Shown in pieces: positions 16,932 through 24,914 of a stretch of DNA of 64,000 bases. The notes below the pieces were generated by a model. The model saw nothing but the letters and a program-made list of their open reading frames with translations. It did no database searches and was not told the origin of the DNA. Position 1 is the stretch's first letter. Each line of letters begins with the position of its first letter. The position numbers and the translations under genes are program-made. The stretch comes from Pseudomonas fluorescens. Lineage in GTDB: Bacteria; Pseudomonadota; Gammaproteobacteria; Pseudomonadales; Pseudomonadaceae. The DNA lies in NCBI RefSeq assembly GCF_900636825.1, contig NZ_LR134318.1, positions 3,629,501-3,693,500 of the forward strand, written 5' to 3'.

Positions 16932-18303
16932 CGGCTGGCGTTCCTCCAGCAGCCGCTTGCTGGCGCTGTACAGCGCGCTATTCGTGGCCTGGAGCGCGAT
17001 CCTCATGGGGGTCATGTATTACGAGGTGTCGGGCTACCTCGACAACCTTGCCAAACATTCGCTGATGCAACGTCAACATCTGTTTTCGCACTTTCGCGGC
17101 GCGCAACTGGAAGAAGCCCTCGCTGCCAGCATGACCTTCGACATTCGCGGCATCGACGCCTATGGCCTGTTCGATGCCGAGGGCAACTACCTCGGCGGAG
17201 CGCTGCAGCAGATTCCCGAAGGCCTGCCGCTGGATGGCAAGATCCACATGCTCGCCGATTGCGCCAATTCCGATGATCCGACGCTGCCCAACGACAGCTG
17301 CGACGCGGTCGCCACGCAGACCCGCGACGGTCGGTGGCTGGTGTTGCTGCGGGACAATGGCTCGCTGTTCGCAGTGACGCGGATCATTTTGCATGCGTTG
17401 TTCTGGGGTGTGTCACTGACGATTCTGCCGGGGATTGCCGGTTGGCATTTGTTGCGACGTCGACCGCTGCGACGGATTCGCGCAATTCAGGCCAGCGCGC
17501 AGTCGATTGTCGCCGGCGACCTGACCCACCGCTTGCCGCTGTCCAATCGTCGCGATGAACTGGACATGCTGGCCGCCATCGTCAACGCCATGCTTGAGCG
17601 CATCGAGCGCCTGATGAACGAAGTCAAAGGCGTCTGCGACAACATTGCGCATGACTTGCGCACGCCGCTGACGCGCCTGCGCGCGCAGCTGTATCGCATG
17701 CAACAACAGGCTGGCGAAGGTTCGCAAGAGGCCGCGCAACTGGATCTGGTGCTGGCCGAGGCGGATACGCTGATGGCGCGCTTTCGCGGTTTGCTGCGCA
17801 TTTCCGAACTGGAAGATCGCCAACGGCGCTCGGGATTTGTCGAACTCGACCCGGTGCAATTGCTGGAAGAGCTGCACGCGTTTTACCTGCCGCTGGCCGA
17901 GGAAGGCGAACTGCGTTTCGATCTGAACATGCCGGAAACCCTGCCGGCCCTCAATGGCGACCGGGCGCTGCTGTTCGAGGCGCTGGCGAATCTATTGAGC
18001 AACTCGATCAAGTTCACCCCACCGGGCGGCACCGTGATGCTGCGTGGAGTCAACGCAGGTGGGCAGACGCGGATTGAAGTTCACGACTCCGGGCCGGGGA
18101 TTCCCGAGGCTGAGCGTGAGGCGGTGTTCCAGCGCTTCTATCGTGCCGAAGGTGGCCAGCCGCAGGGTGGTTTTGGCTTGGGATTGTCGATCGTCGCGGC
18201 GATTGTCAGCCTGCATGATTTCAGCCTTGCAGTAGGCAGCAGCGATCTGGGTGGGGCGAAACTGGTGCTCGATTGCCGGCAGAGTTTGATCGAGAATTCC
18301 TGA
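16909..18303 (+). CDS. Sensor histidine kinase, partner of the OmpR-type regulator
   Basis: A 464-residue inner-membrane kinase. Transmembrane segments at about 17-37 and 158-180 flank a periplasmic sensor domain. Then come a HAMP domain, the HisKA box with phospho-acceptor H248 (NIAHDLRTPLTRLRAQL), and an ATPase domain with N-box NLLSNSIKFT, DSGPGIP and GFGLGLSIV. Translation starts inside the regulator gene, which suggests coupling. The periplasmic region contains two cysteines (DCANSDD..NDSCDA) that could form a disulfide. The signal is unknown. Confidence 0.92.
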   Translation: MSLPNPSDGWRSSSSRLLALYSALFVAWSAILMGVMYYEVSGYLDNLAKHSLMQRQHLFSHFRGAQLEEALAASMTFDIRGIDAYGLFDAEGNYLGGALQQIPEGLPLDGKIHMLADCANSDDPTLPNDSCDAVATQTRDGRWLVLLRDNGSLFAVTRIILHALFWGVSLTILPGIAGWHLLRRRPLRRIRAIQASAQSIVAGDLTHRLPLSNRRDELDMLAAIVNAMLERIERLMNEVKGVCDNIAHDLRTPLTRLRAQLYRMQQQAGEGSQEAAQLDLVLAEADTLMARFRGLLRISELEDRQRRSGFVELDPVQLLEELHAFYLPLAEEGELRFDLNMPETLPALNGDRALLFEALANLLSNSIKFTPPGGTVMLRGVNAGGQTRIEVHDSGPGIPEAEREAVFQRFYRAEGGQPQGGFGLGLSIVAAIVSLHDFSLAVGSSDLGGAKLVLDCRQSLIENS

Positions 18304-18329
18304 TCGCTCCATCCTGACTTCATGCAGTA

Positions 18330-18428
18330 CCCCTGTGGGAGCTAGCCCTGCTAGCGATGGCGGTGTGTCAGTCAACAACTTCATTGAATGAGAAACCGCC
18401 ATCGCTAGCAGGGCTAGCTCCCACAGGG
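18330..18428. repeat. REPIN, family B variant
   Basis: Inverted pair CCTGTGGGAGCTAGCCCTGC+TAGCGATGGCGGT ... ACCGCCATCGCTAGCAGGGC+TAGCTCCCACAGG, around a 35-base centre. It differs from other family B copies here by GCTAGCCCTGCTAGCGA in place of GCGAGCCTGCTCGCGA. It lies just after the kinase gene and before the converging SRPBCC gene. Confidence 0.85.
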
Positions 18429-18442
18429 TTGTAGCGTACCCG

Positions 18443-18853
18443 TCAGGTTGGGTAATTGCCGCGCAGTGCTTCGAGGCCGCCCTGGTAGATGCCGTTAAAC
18501 AGCGCCACCACTTCCTCATCGCTTACGCCGACTGCGTTGAAACGCCCGGACCAGGTCACCCGCGCGCCCTGCCCCTGGGCTTCAACCTTGAGCGTCGCCA
18601 GGTAATCATTGGCCGGAAACGGAGCTTGCTCAATCGAATAGCTGTAGGTCTTCGCCGCGTTATCGAACGTCTGCAGGCGCTCGATCACCACACCGCCGTC
18701 AGCGGTTTGCAGAGTGCGCACGCGCCCGCCTTCGCTCAATTCACTCTGAGTAATCAAGGGCAGCCAGTCCGGCAGCGTGTTGAAGCCGCCGATCAATTTC
18801 CAGACCTGATCGGCCGGGGCCGGGATGTCGATGGTTGCAGATGCTGTGGGCAT
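18443..18853 (-). CDS. SRPBCC (START-like) family protein
   Basis: A 136-residue soluble protein of the polyketide cyclase/START-like superfamily: starts with ASATIDIPAPADQVWKLIG, the usual first strand and helix, then a cavity-forming sheet (GGVVIERLQTFDNAAKTYSY) and the C-terminal helix GVSDEEVVALFNGIYQGGLE. It begins 21 bases after the stop of a short-chain dehydrogenase gene, so the two are likely co-transcribed. It may bind a small hydrophobic ligand; nothing more specific can be said. Confidence 0.85.
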   Translation of the reverse strand: MPTASATIDIPAPADQVWKLIGGFNTLPDWLPLITQSELSEGGRVRTLQTADGGVVIERLQTFDNAAKTYSYSIEQAPFPANDYLATLKVEAQGQGARVTWSGRFNAVGVSDEEVVALFNGIYQGGLEALRGNYPT

Positions 18854-18874
18854 AACACTTCTCTCAGGAAAAAT

Positions 18875-19672
18875 TCAGATAGTCAGGCTGTCGACCACGC
18901 CGCCATCGACGCGCAGAGCGGCGCCGGTGGTAGCCGAGGACAGGGGCGACGCAATGTAGGTGACCAGATGCGCAACTTCTTCGACGTCGGCGACACGCTG
19001 GATGATCGAAGTCGGACGCGCCTTGCGCACAAAGGCATCGGCTTCATCGCGCAGGTTGCGTCCGGACTCGGCAGCGGCGTCTTTCAGCATGTCCTGCAGG
19101 CCATCGGTGAAAGTCGGCCCCGGCAGGATCGCATTGACCGTGACCCCAGTGCCAGCCAGACGCTTGGCCAAACCATGGGATACCGCGAGGTTGGCGCTTT
19201 TGGTCACGCCATAATTGAGCATGTCGGCCGGGGTGGCCACGCCGGATTCCGAAGACAGAAAAATCACCCGGCCCCAGCCCTGCTCGACCATAGCCGGCAC
19301 GTAATGACGAGCCAGACGCACGCCGGAAATCACATTGACCTCATAGAAGCGCGTCCATTCGCTGTCGGGTGTTTCGAAGAAATCGACGTCGTTGAAGATG
19401 CCCAGGTTGTTCACCAGAATGTCAGCGCGCGGTTCGGCGGCGAACAATGTCTGTGCGCCTTCCGCCGTTCCGAGATCGGCAGTCAGGCCGCGCAATTGCG
19501 CGGCCGGCACTTTCTCGCGAATGCTCGCCAGCGCATGCTCAACCTTCGCCGAATCGCGGCCGATTACCACCACGGTAGCGCCGGCTTCGGCCAGTGACTG
19601 GCTGATGCCCAGGCCAATGCCGGCGGTGCTGCCGCTGACGATGGCCAGTTTCCCACTCAGATCAATCTTCAT
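18875..19672 (-). CDS. Short-chain dehydrogenase/reductase (SDR)
   Basis: A 265-residue classical SDR oxidoreductase. The cofactor motif is SGSTAGIG (13-20), followed by a structural NNLG motif, the catalytic Ser in VIFLSSESG and the YGVTK catalytic pair. The C-terminal RVADVEEVAHLVTYIASPLS and ALRVDGGV are typical of the family. The Arg in VIGRD after beta-2 suggests NADP(H) preference. The start follows AGGAAAACGC. It heads a two-gene unit with the SRPBCC protein. The substrate is unknown. Confidence 0.9.
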   Translation of the reverse strand: MKIDLSGKLAIVSGSTAGIGLGISQSLAEAGATVVVIGRDSAKVEHALASIREKVPAAQLRGLTADLGTAEGAQTLFAAEPRADILVNNLGIFNDVDFFETPDSEWTRFYEVNVISGVRLARHYVPAMVEQGWGRVIFLSSESGVATPADMLNYGVTKSANLAVSHGLAKRLAGTGVTVNAILPGPTFTDGLQDMLKDAAAESGRNLRDEADAFVRKARPTSIIQRVADVEEVAHLVTYIASPLSSATTGAALRVDGGVVDSLTI

Positions 19673-19830
19673 GCGTTTTCCTCATCGGTTGGCAAGGGTG
19701 CAGGCGGACGGCGCCGGTACATTCCCGGCGCTATTGCGGGGCATGGCTCAGCGTAGTCGCGATATTGCTCGAGTGAGAGAGCTGCCGACCGGTGACGGCG
19801 GCTGATGTTTGATCGGAGATTTTTGGCCGT

Positions 19831-20499
19831 TCAGTTTCTCGTCAGGCGAAGTAAACCATCGCTGTCGACGCTGACGCTGATCGCGTCATAACTGGCCAAC
19901 GTCGCGTGCGCGGTTTCGAGCGGGTGCTGGTGGGTGGTGGTGATGATCATCAGCTCAGCCCCCGCCGCTTCTGCAGCCTGGATGCCGACCGCAGCGTCTT
20001 CGAAAATCAGGCAATCGCCCGGCGCGACCCCAAGCCTCTGCGCGGCCAAAAGATAGCCCGCAGGATCCGGTTTGCCGGCCTTCACATCTTCAGCCGTGAT
20101 CATCACCGCGGGTTCCGGAATGCCCGCCGCCGCCATGCGCCGCAACGCCAGATCGCGAGGTGCCGAAGTCACCATCGCCCAACGATTCGGCGGCAGATTA
20201 CTCAGAAACGCCATAGCCGCAGGAATTTCGACAATGCCATCAACGTCATCGATTTCCGCCGCGGTGATGAACGCTGCTTGTTGCTCCGCATCCACACCCG
20301 GCAGGTTCAATCGGGTAATCGTGTCGATCGCCCGCGCGCCGTGAATGGTCGGTAAAAACGCTTCGACGTCGACGCCGTGGCGCACCGCCCAGGCTGACCA
20401 GATGCGCTCGGCAGCGGCGATCGAGTTGAGGACGGTGCCGTCCATATCGAACAGGAACGCGCCGAACGGGCGCTCGAAAACAGATGCTTTGGCAGACAA
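19831..20499 (-). CDS. HAD-family phosphatase (sugar phosphatase-like)
   Basis: A 222-residue HAD hydrolase, subfamily I. The catalytic motif is FLFDMDGTVLNS with nucleophile Asp; motif II is VTSAPRD; motif III has Lys in KAGKPDPAGY; motif IV is IFEDAAVGIQAAEAAG. This layout fits small sugar- or sugar-alcohol-phosphate phosphatases. No ATG precedes the catalytic motif in the expected place. I chose a TTG at 20499 preceded by AGAGGATGTGATCT. The next upstream in-frame start (20625) would overlap the neighbouring receiver gene by 70 bases. Confidence 0.85.
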   Translation of the reverse strand: MSAKASVFERPFGAFLFDMDGTVLNSIAAAERIWSAWAVRHGVDVEAFLPTIHGARAIDTITRLNLPGVDAEQQAAFITAAEIDDVDGIVEIPAAMAFLSNLPPNRWAMVTSAPRDLALRRMAAAGIPEPAVMITAEDVKAGKPDPAGYLLAAQRLGVAPGDCLIFEDAAVGIQAAEAAGAELMIITTTHQHPLETAHATLASYDAISVSVDSDGLLRLTRN

Positions 20500-20555
20500 A
20501 AGATCACATCCTCTGACAGGTGGCCGGGCAGATTGGCCCGGCAATGTAGCACTTG

Positions 20556-20969
20556 TCAGTGCAGCTGCGGTGCCTTGGATCTGAATGCGCTTTCGACGCA
20601 GTCGAGCAACTGACCAATCGCCCATGGCTTCTTGATGAACGCCACCGAATGCTTGACCCCGGAAGTCTCCGGCGTTTCATAACCGGACATGACCATTACC
20701 GGTTTGTCCGGCCAGCGGTCGCCCACCAGATTCGCCAGATCGGCGCCGTTGAGCGTGCCGGGCATGGTGATGTCCGTCAGCAAAAGCGCGACGTCCGCTG
20801 CATGCTTCTCCAGATACAGCGACGCAGCGTCGGCACTGGTTTGCGATTCGACCTTGAACCCTTCCTCCTGAAGAATTTCGCAAAGAAACTCCAGAATCAA
20901 CGGATCGTCCTCGACTACCAGAATCAACCCGCCAGGAAGGTGCGCGCTCGACGTAGCTGTAGGGCACAT
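20556..20969 (-). CDS. Single-domain response regulator (receiver only)
   Basis: About 137 residues consisting of a CheY-like receiver: acidic pair in LVVEDDPLILEF, phospho-acceptor Asp in LLLTDITMPG, Ser in VMSGYETPE, Lys in IKKPWAI. There is no output domain. The ATG at 20969 is 8 bases after GGGGGAG and is preferred over an in-frame GTG at 20978. Such orphan receivers often pair with hybrid kinases; one with a similar terminal receiver lies at 44.7-46.9 kb, but a link is speculative. Confidence 0.87.
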   Translation of the reverse strand: MCPTATSSAHLPGGLILVVEDDPLILEFLCEILQEEGFKVESQTSADAASLYLEKHAADVALLLTDITMPGTLNGADLANLVGDRWPDKPVMVMSGYETPETSGVKHSVAFIKKPWAIGQLLDCVESAFRSKAPQLH

Positions 20970-21166
20970 GAACAGCACTCCCCCGAATTACATTTTTGGA
21001 TAGCGGTTTGAATCCGCTGCTTATCTGGTATGAGCAGCGCGCCCTGCATAAATTCATTTTTGATACATCTCATTTCTACAAGACGTTGTTTTTCTGGGCG
21101 CAGTGCCGCTTCGGCAGGCTCGTTTGCGGTTAAAATGCCAGCCCATTTGCCTGCCGACCTTGACCG

Positions 21167-22108
21167 ATGAACCCCGAAGCCCTTGCCACCCTCCACGCCC
21201 ATCTGCTGCCTGCGCTCGCCGCCGCGCCCAACGAAACGCGTCGGCTGTTCCACGGCCGCGGGCGTTGCTGGCCGGGGCTGGAACAACTGACCGTGGACTG
21301 GTTGCAAGGGGTGGTGCTGGTGTCGTTGTTCAAGGAACCGCAGCCTGAGCAACTGGACGCGCTGAAGCAATTGCTGTCGGACATCACCCGGTCCAACGAA
21401 TGGCAGCAGTGCGGCGCGCGTACGTTGCTGATCCAGCATCGTTATCTGCCACAAAGCACCGCCGAATGGCTGCTCGGTGATGAAATTGATGAAATGACCA
21501 TTGTCGAAGATGCCTTGCAGTACCGCGTCGATCTGGGCCGCAAGCAGAACGCGGGGTTGTTTCTCGATATGCGCTACGGGCGCAAGTGGGTGCGCGAACA
21601 GGCAGCAGGCAAACGCGTGTTGAACCTGTTCGCCTATACCTGCGGTTTTTCTGTAGCGGCAATCGAAGGCGGCGCCAGTCATGTGGTCAATCTGGACATG
21701 TCTCGCGCTGCGTTGAGCCGTGGTCGCGACAATCATCGGCTGAACGGCCATGATCTGAGCAAAGTCAGTTTCCTCGGCCACGACCTCTTCAAATCCTGGG
21801 GCAAAGTGATCAACAGCGGGCCGTACGATCTGGTGATCATCGACCCGCCCTCATTTCAGAAAGGCAGTTTTCTGCTGACCAAGGACTACCGGCGCGTGCT
21901 CCGGCGTTTGCCAGAATTGCTCACGACGCAAGGAACCGTGCTCGCCTGCATGAACGACCCGGCGTTCGGTTCTGACTTTCTGATTGAAGGCGTGACGCAG
22001 GAAGCACCGAGTCTGCGCTTCGAGCAACGACTGGAGAATCCGCCGGAATTTCCTGACATCGATCCGCAAAGCGGGCTGAAAGCCCTGGTTTTCCAGCGCA
22101 TCGATTGA
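21167..22108 (+). CDS. SAM-dependent methyltransferase of the RlmI/RlmK-like class
   Basis: A 313-residue methyltransferase. The Rossmann core has VLNLFAYTCGFSVAAIEGGA (SAM-binding motif I), VNLDMSRAALSRGRDN, and the catalytic-loop motif VIIDPPSFQKGSF; these are typical of the RNA m5C/m2G-type family that includes RlmI and the C-terminal half of RlmKL. An N-terminal PUA domain like that of RlmI is not obvious. RNA is the likely target but no specific nucleotide can be assigned. The gene appears monocistronic and is followed by a REPIN. Confidence 0.85.
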   Translation: MNPEALATLHAHLLPALAAAPNETRRLFHGRGRCWPGLEQLTVDWLQGVVLVSLFKEPQPEQLDALKQLLSDITRSNEWQQCGARTLLIQHRYLPQSTAEWLLGDEIDEMTIVEDALQYRVDLGRKQNAGLFLDMRYGRKWVREQAAGKRVLNLFAYTCGFSVAAIEGGASHVVNLDMSRAALSRGRDNHRLNGHDLSKVSFLGHDLFKSWGKVINSGPYDLVIIDPPSFQKGSFLLTKDYRRVLRRLPELLTTQGTVLACMNDPAFGSDFLIEGVTQEAPSLRFEQRLENPPEFPDIDPQSGLKALVFQRID

Positions 22109-22123
22109 CCCATCCCAAATCCG

Positions 22124-22218
22124 CTTGTGGGAGCGAGCCTGTTCGCGATAGCGGAGTGTCAGTCACCGGATTTTATTTCTGACAAACCCTTATCGCGAGC
22201 AGGCTCACTCCTACAGAG
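22124..22218. repeat. REPIN, family B
   Basis: Inverted pair TTGTGGGAGCGAGCCTGTTC+GCGATAGCGGAGTGTCAG ... CTTATCGCGAGCAGGCTCAC+TCCTACAG, between the converging methyltransferase and TetR genes. Confidence 0.87.
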
Positions 22219-22228
22219 AGAGTGTGAC

Positions 22229-22849
22229 TCAGCCCTCACCGCGGATCGAGCGCCAGGCCGCTTGCGCGAGAACGTCCCGATAGGCCATCGGGCTGCCCTT
22301 CACGCGCCCCGCCAGCCACGCCCGACAATAACTCTCCGCCTGGCCGATGATCAGCGATGGCAGCAGTTCAGCGGGCCAACCCTCAAGCTCGGCAGCGCGC
22401 CCCGACTCTGCCAGCCATTGGCGCAAACGCAGATTGCGCGTCTTGTTGCGCTCGGCCAATTCATCCTTGAACGGCCCTTTGGTCACAGCGAACCGCGCGT
22501 GGTACTGGAAGCGCGCCCACTGCGGTTGTTGCTCGACCCAATCGACATAACTGAACACCAGCGCCTGCACCCCCTCTTCGGTAGTGCTGGCCGCGTCCAG
22601 ATACCCATCACGCAAGCGCGCCTGATCCTCCAGTGCGGTGAAAAAAAGCGCGGCGACCAACCCTTCCTTGTTGCCGAAATGGTGATAGATCGCGCCGACG
22701 CTGGTGTCGCACTCGGCGCGAATCATCTCGATCGTGGTTGCCTCGATGCCTTGTTCGTTGAACAGGTTCAAAGCCTTGCGAAAAATATCGCGCTTGAGTT
22801 CGGCGCGGCGGCCGGGGTAGCTGCGTTCCAGTAGATCGGCGGTGTCCAT
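22229..22849 (-). CDS. TetR-family transcriptional regulator
   Basis: About 206 residues. The N-terminal HTH reads IFRKALNLFNEQGIEATTIE + MIRAECDTSVGAIYHHFGNK, typical for TetR; the rest is an all-helical ligand domain. The start is uncertain. ATG 22849 places the HTH in the usual position, but in-frame ATGs at 22897 and 22912 are possible and none has a strong ribosome-binding site. It is divergent from a hotdog-fold gene, with a 33-base perfect palindrome between them that is the probable operator for both directions. The ligand could be an acyl-CoA or fatty acid given the neighbour, but this is inference. Confidence 0.88.
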   Translation of the reverse strand: MDTADLLERSYPGRRAELKRDIFRKALNLFNEQGIEATTIEMIRAECDTSVGAIYHHFGNKEGLVAALFFTALEDQARLRDGYLDAASTTEEGVQALVFSYVDWVEQQPQWARFQYHARFAVTKGPFKDELAERNKTRNLRLRQWLAESGRAAELEGWPAELLPSLIIGQAESYCRAWLAGRVKGSPMAYRDVLAQAAWRSIRGEG

Positions 22850-22943
22850 GCTGCTTGAGGTCCGAAAGCGAGGGGTGAAAAAGGCGCGGTGTGCCATGAA
22901 GGAATCGCCCATAGGTTGACAGATTTGCCGTGAACAGAATACC

Positions 22944-22976
22944 GTTCCGTTACAGAACATTATTCTGTAACGGAAC
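22944..22976. promoter_or_regulatory. Perfect palindromic operator between tetR and hotdog gene
   Basis: Arms GTTCCGTTACAGAA and TTCTGTAACGGAAC match at all 14 positions around a five-base CATTA centre. It lies in the divergent promoter region, 36 bases before the hotdog start, and is the expected kind of TetR dimer (or dimer pair) site. Confidence 0.85.
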
Positions 22977-23011
22977 ATAATTCTGCCAATCAATCATTCG
23001 AGGCTTTCCCG

Positions 23012-23452
23012 ATGAGTCAATCTCTCAGCATGTTCAACAGCGTTGGTGCAGACGCTTTCAGCAAGATGGCCTGCCAGTTCGCTCCCTATTTCAGCAGCAT
23101 CAACCCGCTGATCACCGAATTGCGCCCGAACGCGGCCACCGTGCAAGTGCCGTTTCGCAAGGAAATCACCAACCACCTCGGCACCGTGCATGCGATCGCC
23201 ATGTGCAACGCCGCAGAACTGGCTGGCGGGATGATGACCGACGTGTCGATCCCGGAGGGCGCACGCTGGATCCCCAAGGGCATGACCGTGGAATATCTGG
23301 CCAAGGCCAAAACCGACGTCACCGCCGTAGCCAGCGCTGAAGGTGTGGATTGGCAAAGCGACGGCGACAAGGTGGTCAACGTGGACATTCACGATACCGA
23401 GGGCAAGAAAGTCTTCACCGCACGCATCACCATGAACGTCAAACTCGGTTGA
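23012..23452 (+). CDS. Hotdog-fold thioesterase-like protein (DUF4442 type)
   Basis: A 146-residue protein with a single hotdog domain. The segment NHLGTVHAIAMCNAAELAGG corresponds to the central helix region of PaaI/DUF4442 proteins, and VEYLAKAKTDVTAVA to the following strands. The family hydrolyses acyl-CoA thioesters, but the catalytic residues vary, so activity is not certain. The ATG at 23012 follows GAGG. It is divergent from a TetR regulator across a perfect palindrome and is probably its target. A bidirectional terminator follows. Confidence 0.85.
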   Translation: MSQSLSMFNSVGADAFSKMACQFAPYFSSINPLITELRPNAATVQVPFRKEITNHLGTVHAIAMCNAAELAGGMMTDVSIPEGARWIPKGMTVEYLAKAKTDVTAVASAEGVDWQSDGDKVVNVDIHDTEGKKVFTARITMNVKLG

Positions 23453-23464
23453 GATGGCAGCCAC

Positions 23465-23504
23465 AAAAAAGCCCTTGCTGTGGCGAACCCAGCAAGGGCT
23501 TTTT
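23465..23504. terminator. Bidirectional rho-independent terminator
   Basis: AAAAAAGCCCTTGCT ... AGCAAGGGCTTTTT with a loop of about 11 bases. It lies between the converging hotdog (+) and GNAT (-) genes, with A- and T-runs on both sides, so it can serve both. Confidence 0.92.
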
Positions 23505-23516
23505 GACGTGGATTGA

Positions 23517-24203
23517 TCAGTGCACGGTCAGACGTTGACGAACGAATTCCTCGACGTGGCGGCTGGTCTGATCAAGATGCCGGTCGCGCTTTTTTTCCGC
23601 GTCGAGCATGGCGCGCTTGCCGTTCTTCTGCAGCAAATAAGTGTGAATTTGCTGCACTTCCAGCGAGCGGTAGATCGGCGTGGTGTCGATAAACCCGCGC
23701 AAGCCGTTGCTGCGGTAATGCCGCGTACTCATCAATACCTGGGTCTCGCGCTGCCCGATGACCTCAAAGCCCAATGCCTCGAAATACGGTACCTTGCCGA
23801 CGGTGCAGGCCAGTTCCGCGTGAGGGTAGCGGCCGACCATTTGCGCCAGCATCGCCCGTGCCACGCCTTGGCGCCGATGGCCCGTCCGCACCGCCATGTA
23901 CGCCACGCTGCACGCCTCCCAGTCACCCTGCACCGGCAGGTAAAGGAGAAACCCGATGACTTGCTCCGGATCGTCCTCGTCGCTGGCCACCAGCAGTTCC
24001 ACCTCAGTGCCCTTCTGGCCATTCAACGCATCCAGATACAGATGCACTTCATACCCGACCGCGTACTGATAGACGTTGTACAGCAGATTGCTCGGCCCGA
24101 GACCGACCGCGCTGATATCGGTCAGGTAATCGACCACCATTTGCAGGATCTGACTATTGACGCTTTCGGGGCATGGGGTGGTGTAGTGGGTGATGCGTGG
24201 CAT
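23517..24203 (-). CDS. GNAT-family N-acetyltransferase
   Basis: A 228-residue GNAT protein. The acetyl-CoA-binding motif is visible as VAYMAVRTGHRRQGVARAML (motif A, R-x-x-G-x-A), followed by YFEALGFEVIGQRE (motif B). A C-terminal extension of about 60 residues after the domain is rich in charged residues (KNGKRAMLDAEKKRDRHLDQ). The ATG at 24203 has GGAG 10 bases upstream; a longer in-frame start at 24266 adds residues unlike the family. The acceptor is unknown. Confidence 0.88.
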   Translation of the reverse strand: MPRITHYTTPCPESVNSQILQMVVDYLTDISAVGLGPSNLLYNVYQYAVGYEVHLYLDALNGQKGTEVELLVASDEDDPEQVIGFLLYLPVQGDWEACSVAYMAVRTGHRRQGVARAMLAQMVGRYPHAELACTVGKVPYFEALGFEVIGQRETQVLMSTRHYRSNGLRGFIDTTPIYRSLEVQQIHTYLLQKNGKRAMLDAEKKRDRHLDQTSRHVEEFVRQRLTVH

Positions 24204-24282
24204 GGCGGGTGAGCTCCGGCAGAAAACCGCGACATCATACCTTGTCATGGCCAGCAAAAATCTCATCCGGACGTGGGCAACG

Positions 24283-24840
24283 TCACTGTTGTGGCGCCAC
24301 CATTTTGAATTTGATCGCGATGTCCCTGGACACCACGCTGTCTGCCCACTCCCCCGCGCCGAGGCCGAACTCCTCGCGTCTGAGGATCAACTCGCCGTCG
24401 AAAATGCCGATAGCGTCGTCCGCTTTCAACTCCACCGGCACCTGCACTTCACGGGTAATGCCTTTGAGCGTCAATTGGCCGTCGAGCCGGTATCGATACT
24501 CGGCGATCTGGATGAAACGGCTCGACTCGAACACCGCCACCGGAAACCTGGCGGTATCGAACCATGCCGGTTTCACCAGCTCGGTATTGGCATCCTCGCT
24601 GCCGGCGTCGATGCTGGTGAGGTCGATGTGCAACGTGGCGTGGGCACGCTCGAGTTGCTCAGTGTCGAAATCCAGCGTCGCTTCAAACTTGCCGAACGTG
24701 CCGTACATCCTCGAGCCCATCTGGCTGTAGGTGAAACTGATCTGACTGGCGCTGGTGTTGACCCGGTTGTATTCGACCGCTTGCGCCGTAGGGAAGGCAC
24801 ATAAAGCAAACGCGACGGCCGGCAGTAATCGCAGTGACAT
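24283..24840 (-). CDS. YceI-family periplasmic protein
   Basis: A 185-residue exported protein: signal peptide MSLRLLPAVAFALCAFPTAQA and a YceI lipocalin-like domain (NTSASQISFTYSQMGSRMYG at the first strands, then ATLHIDLTSIDAGSEDANTE and the LKGITREVQVPVEL strand). Family members bind isoprenoid-like lipids such as polyisoprenoid chains; the role in vivo is unclear. GGAG precedes the ATG by 6 bases. The gene lies 74 bases beyond the stop of a MATE transporter on the same strand. Confidence 0.9.
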   Translation of the reverse strand: MSLRLLPAVAFALCAFPTAQAVEYNRVNTSASQISFTYSQMGSRMYGTFGKFEATLDFDTEQLERAHATLHIDLTSIDAGSEDANTELVKPAWFDTARFPVAVFESSRFIQIAEYRYRLDGQLTLKGITREVQVPVELKADDAIGIFDGELILRREEFGLGAGEWADSVVSRDIAIKFKMVAPQQ

Positions 24841-24914
24841 GGGATTCTCCGGACAACGCGTAGCGGCAGGGACCTCGAATGACTAAAGCAAACATCCGCC
24901 GGTTTCGCCAGCGG

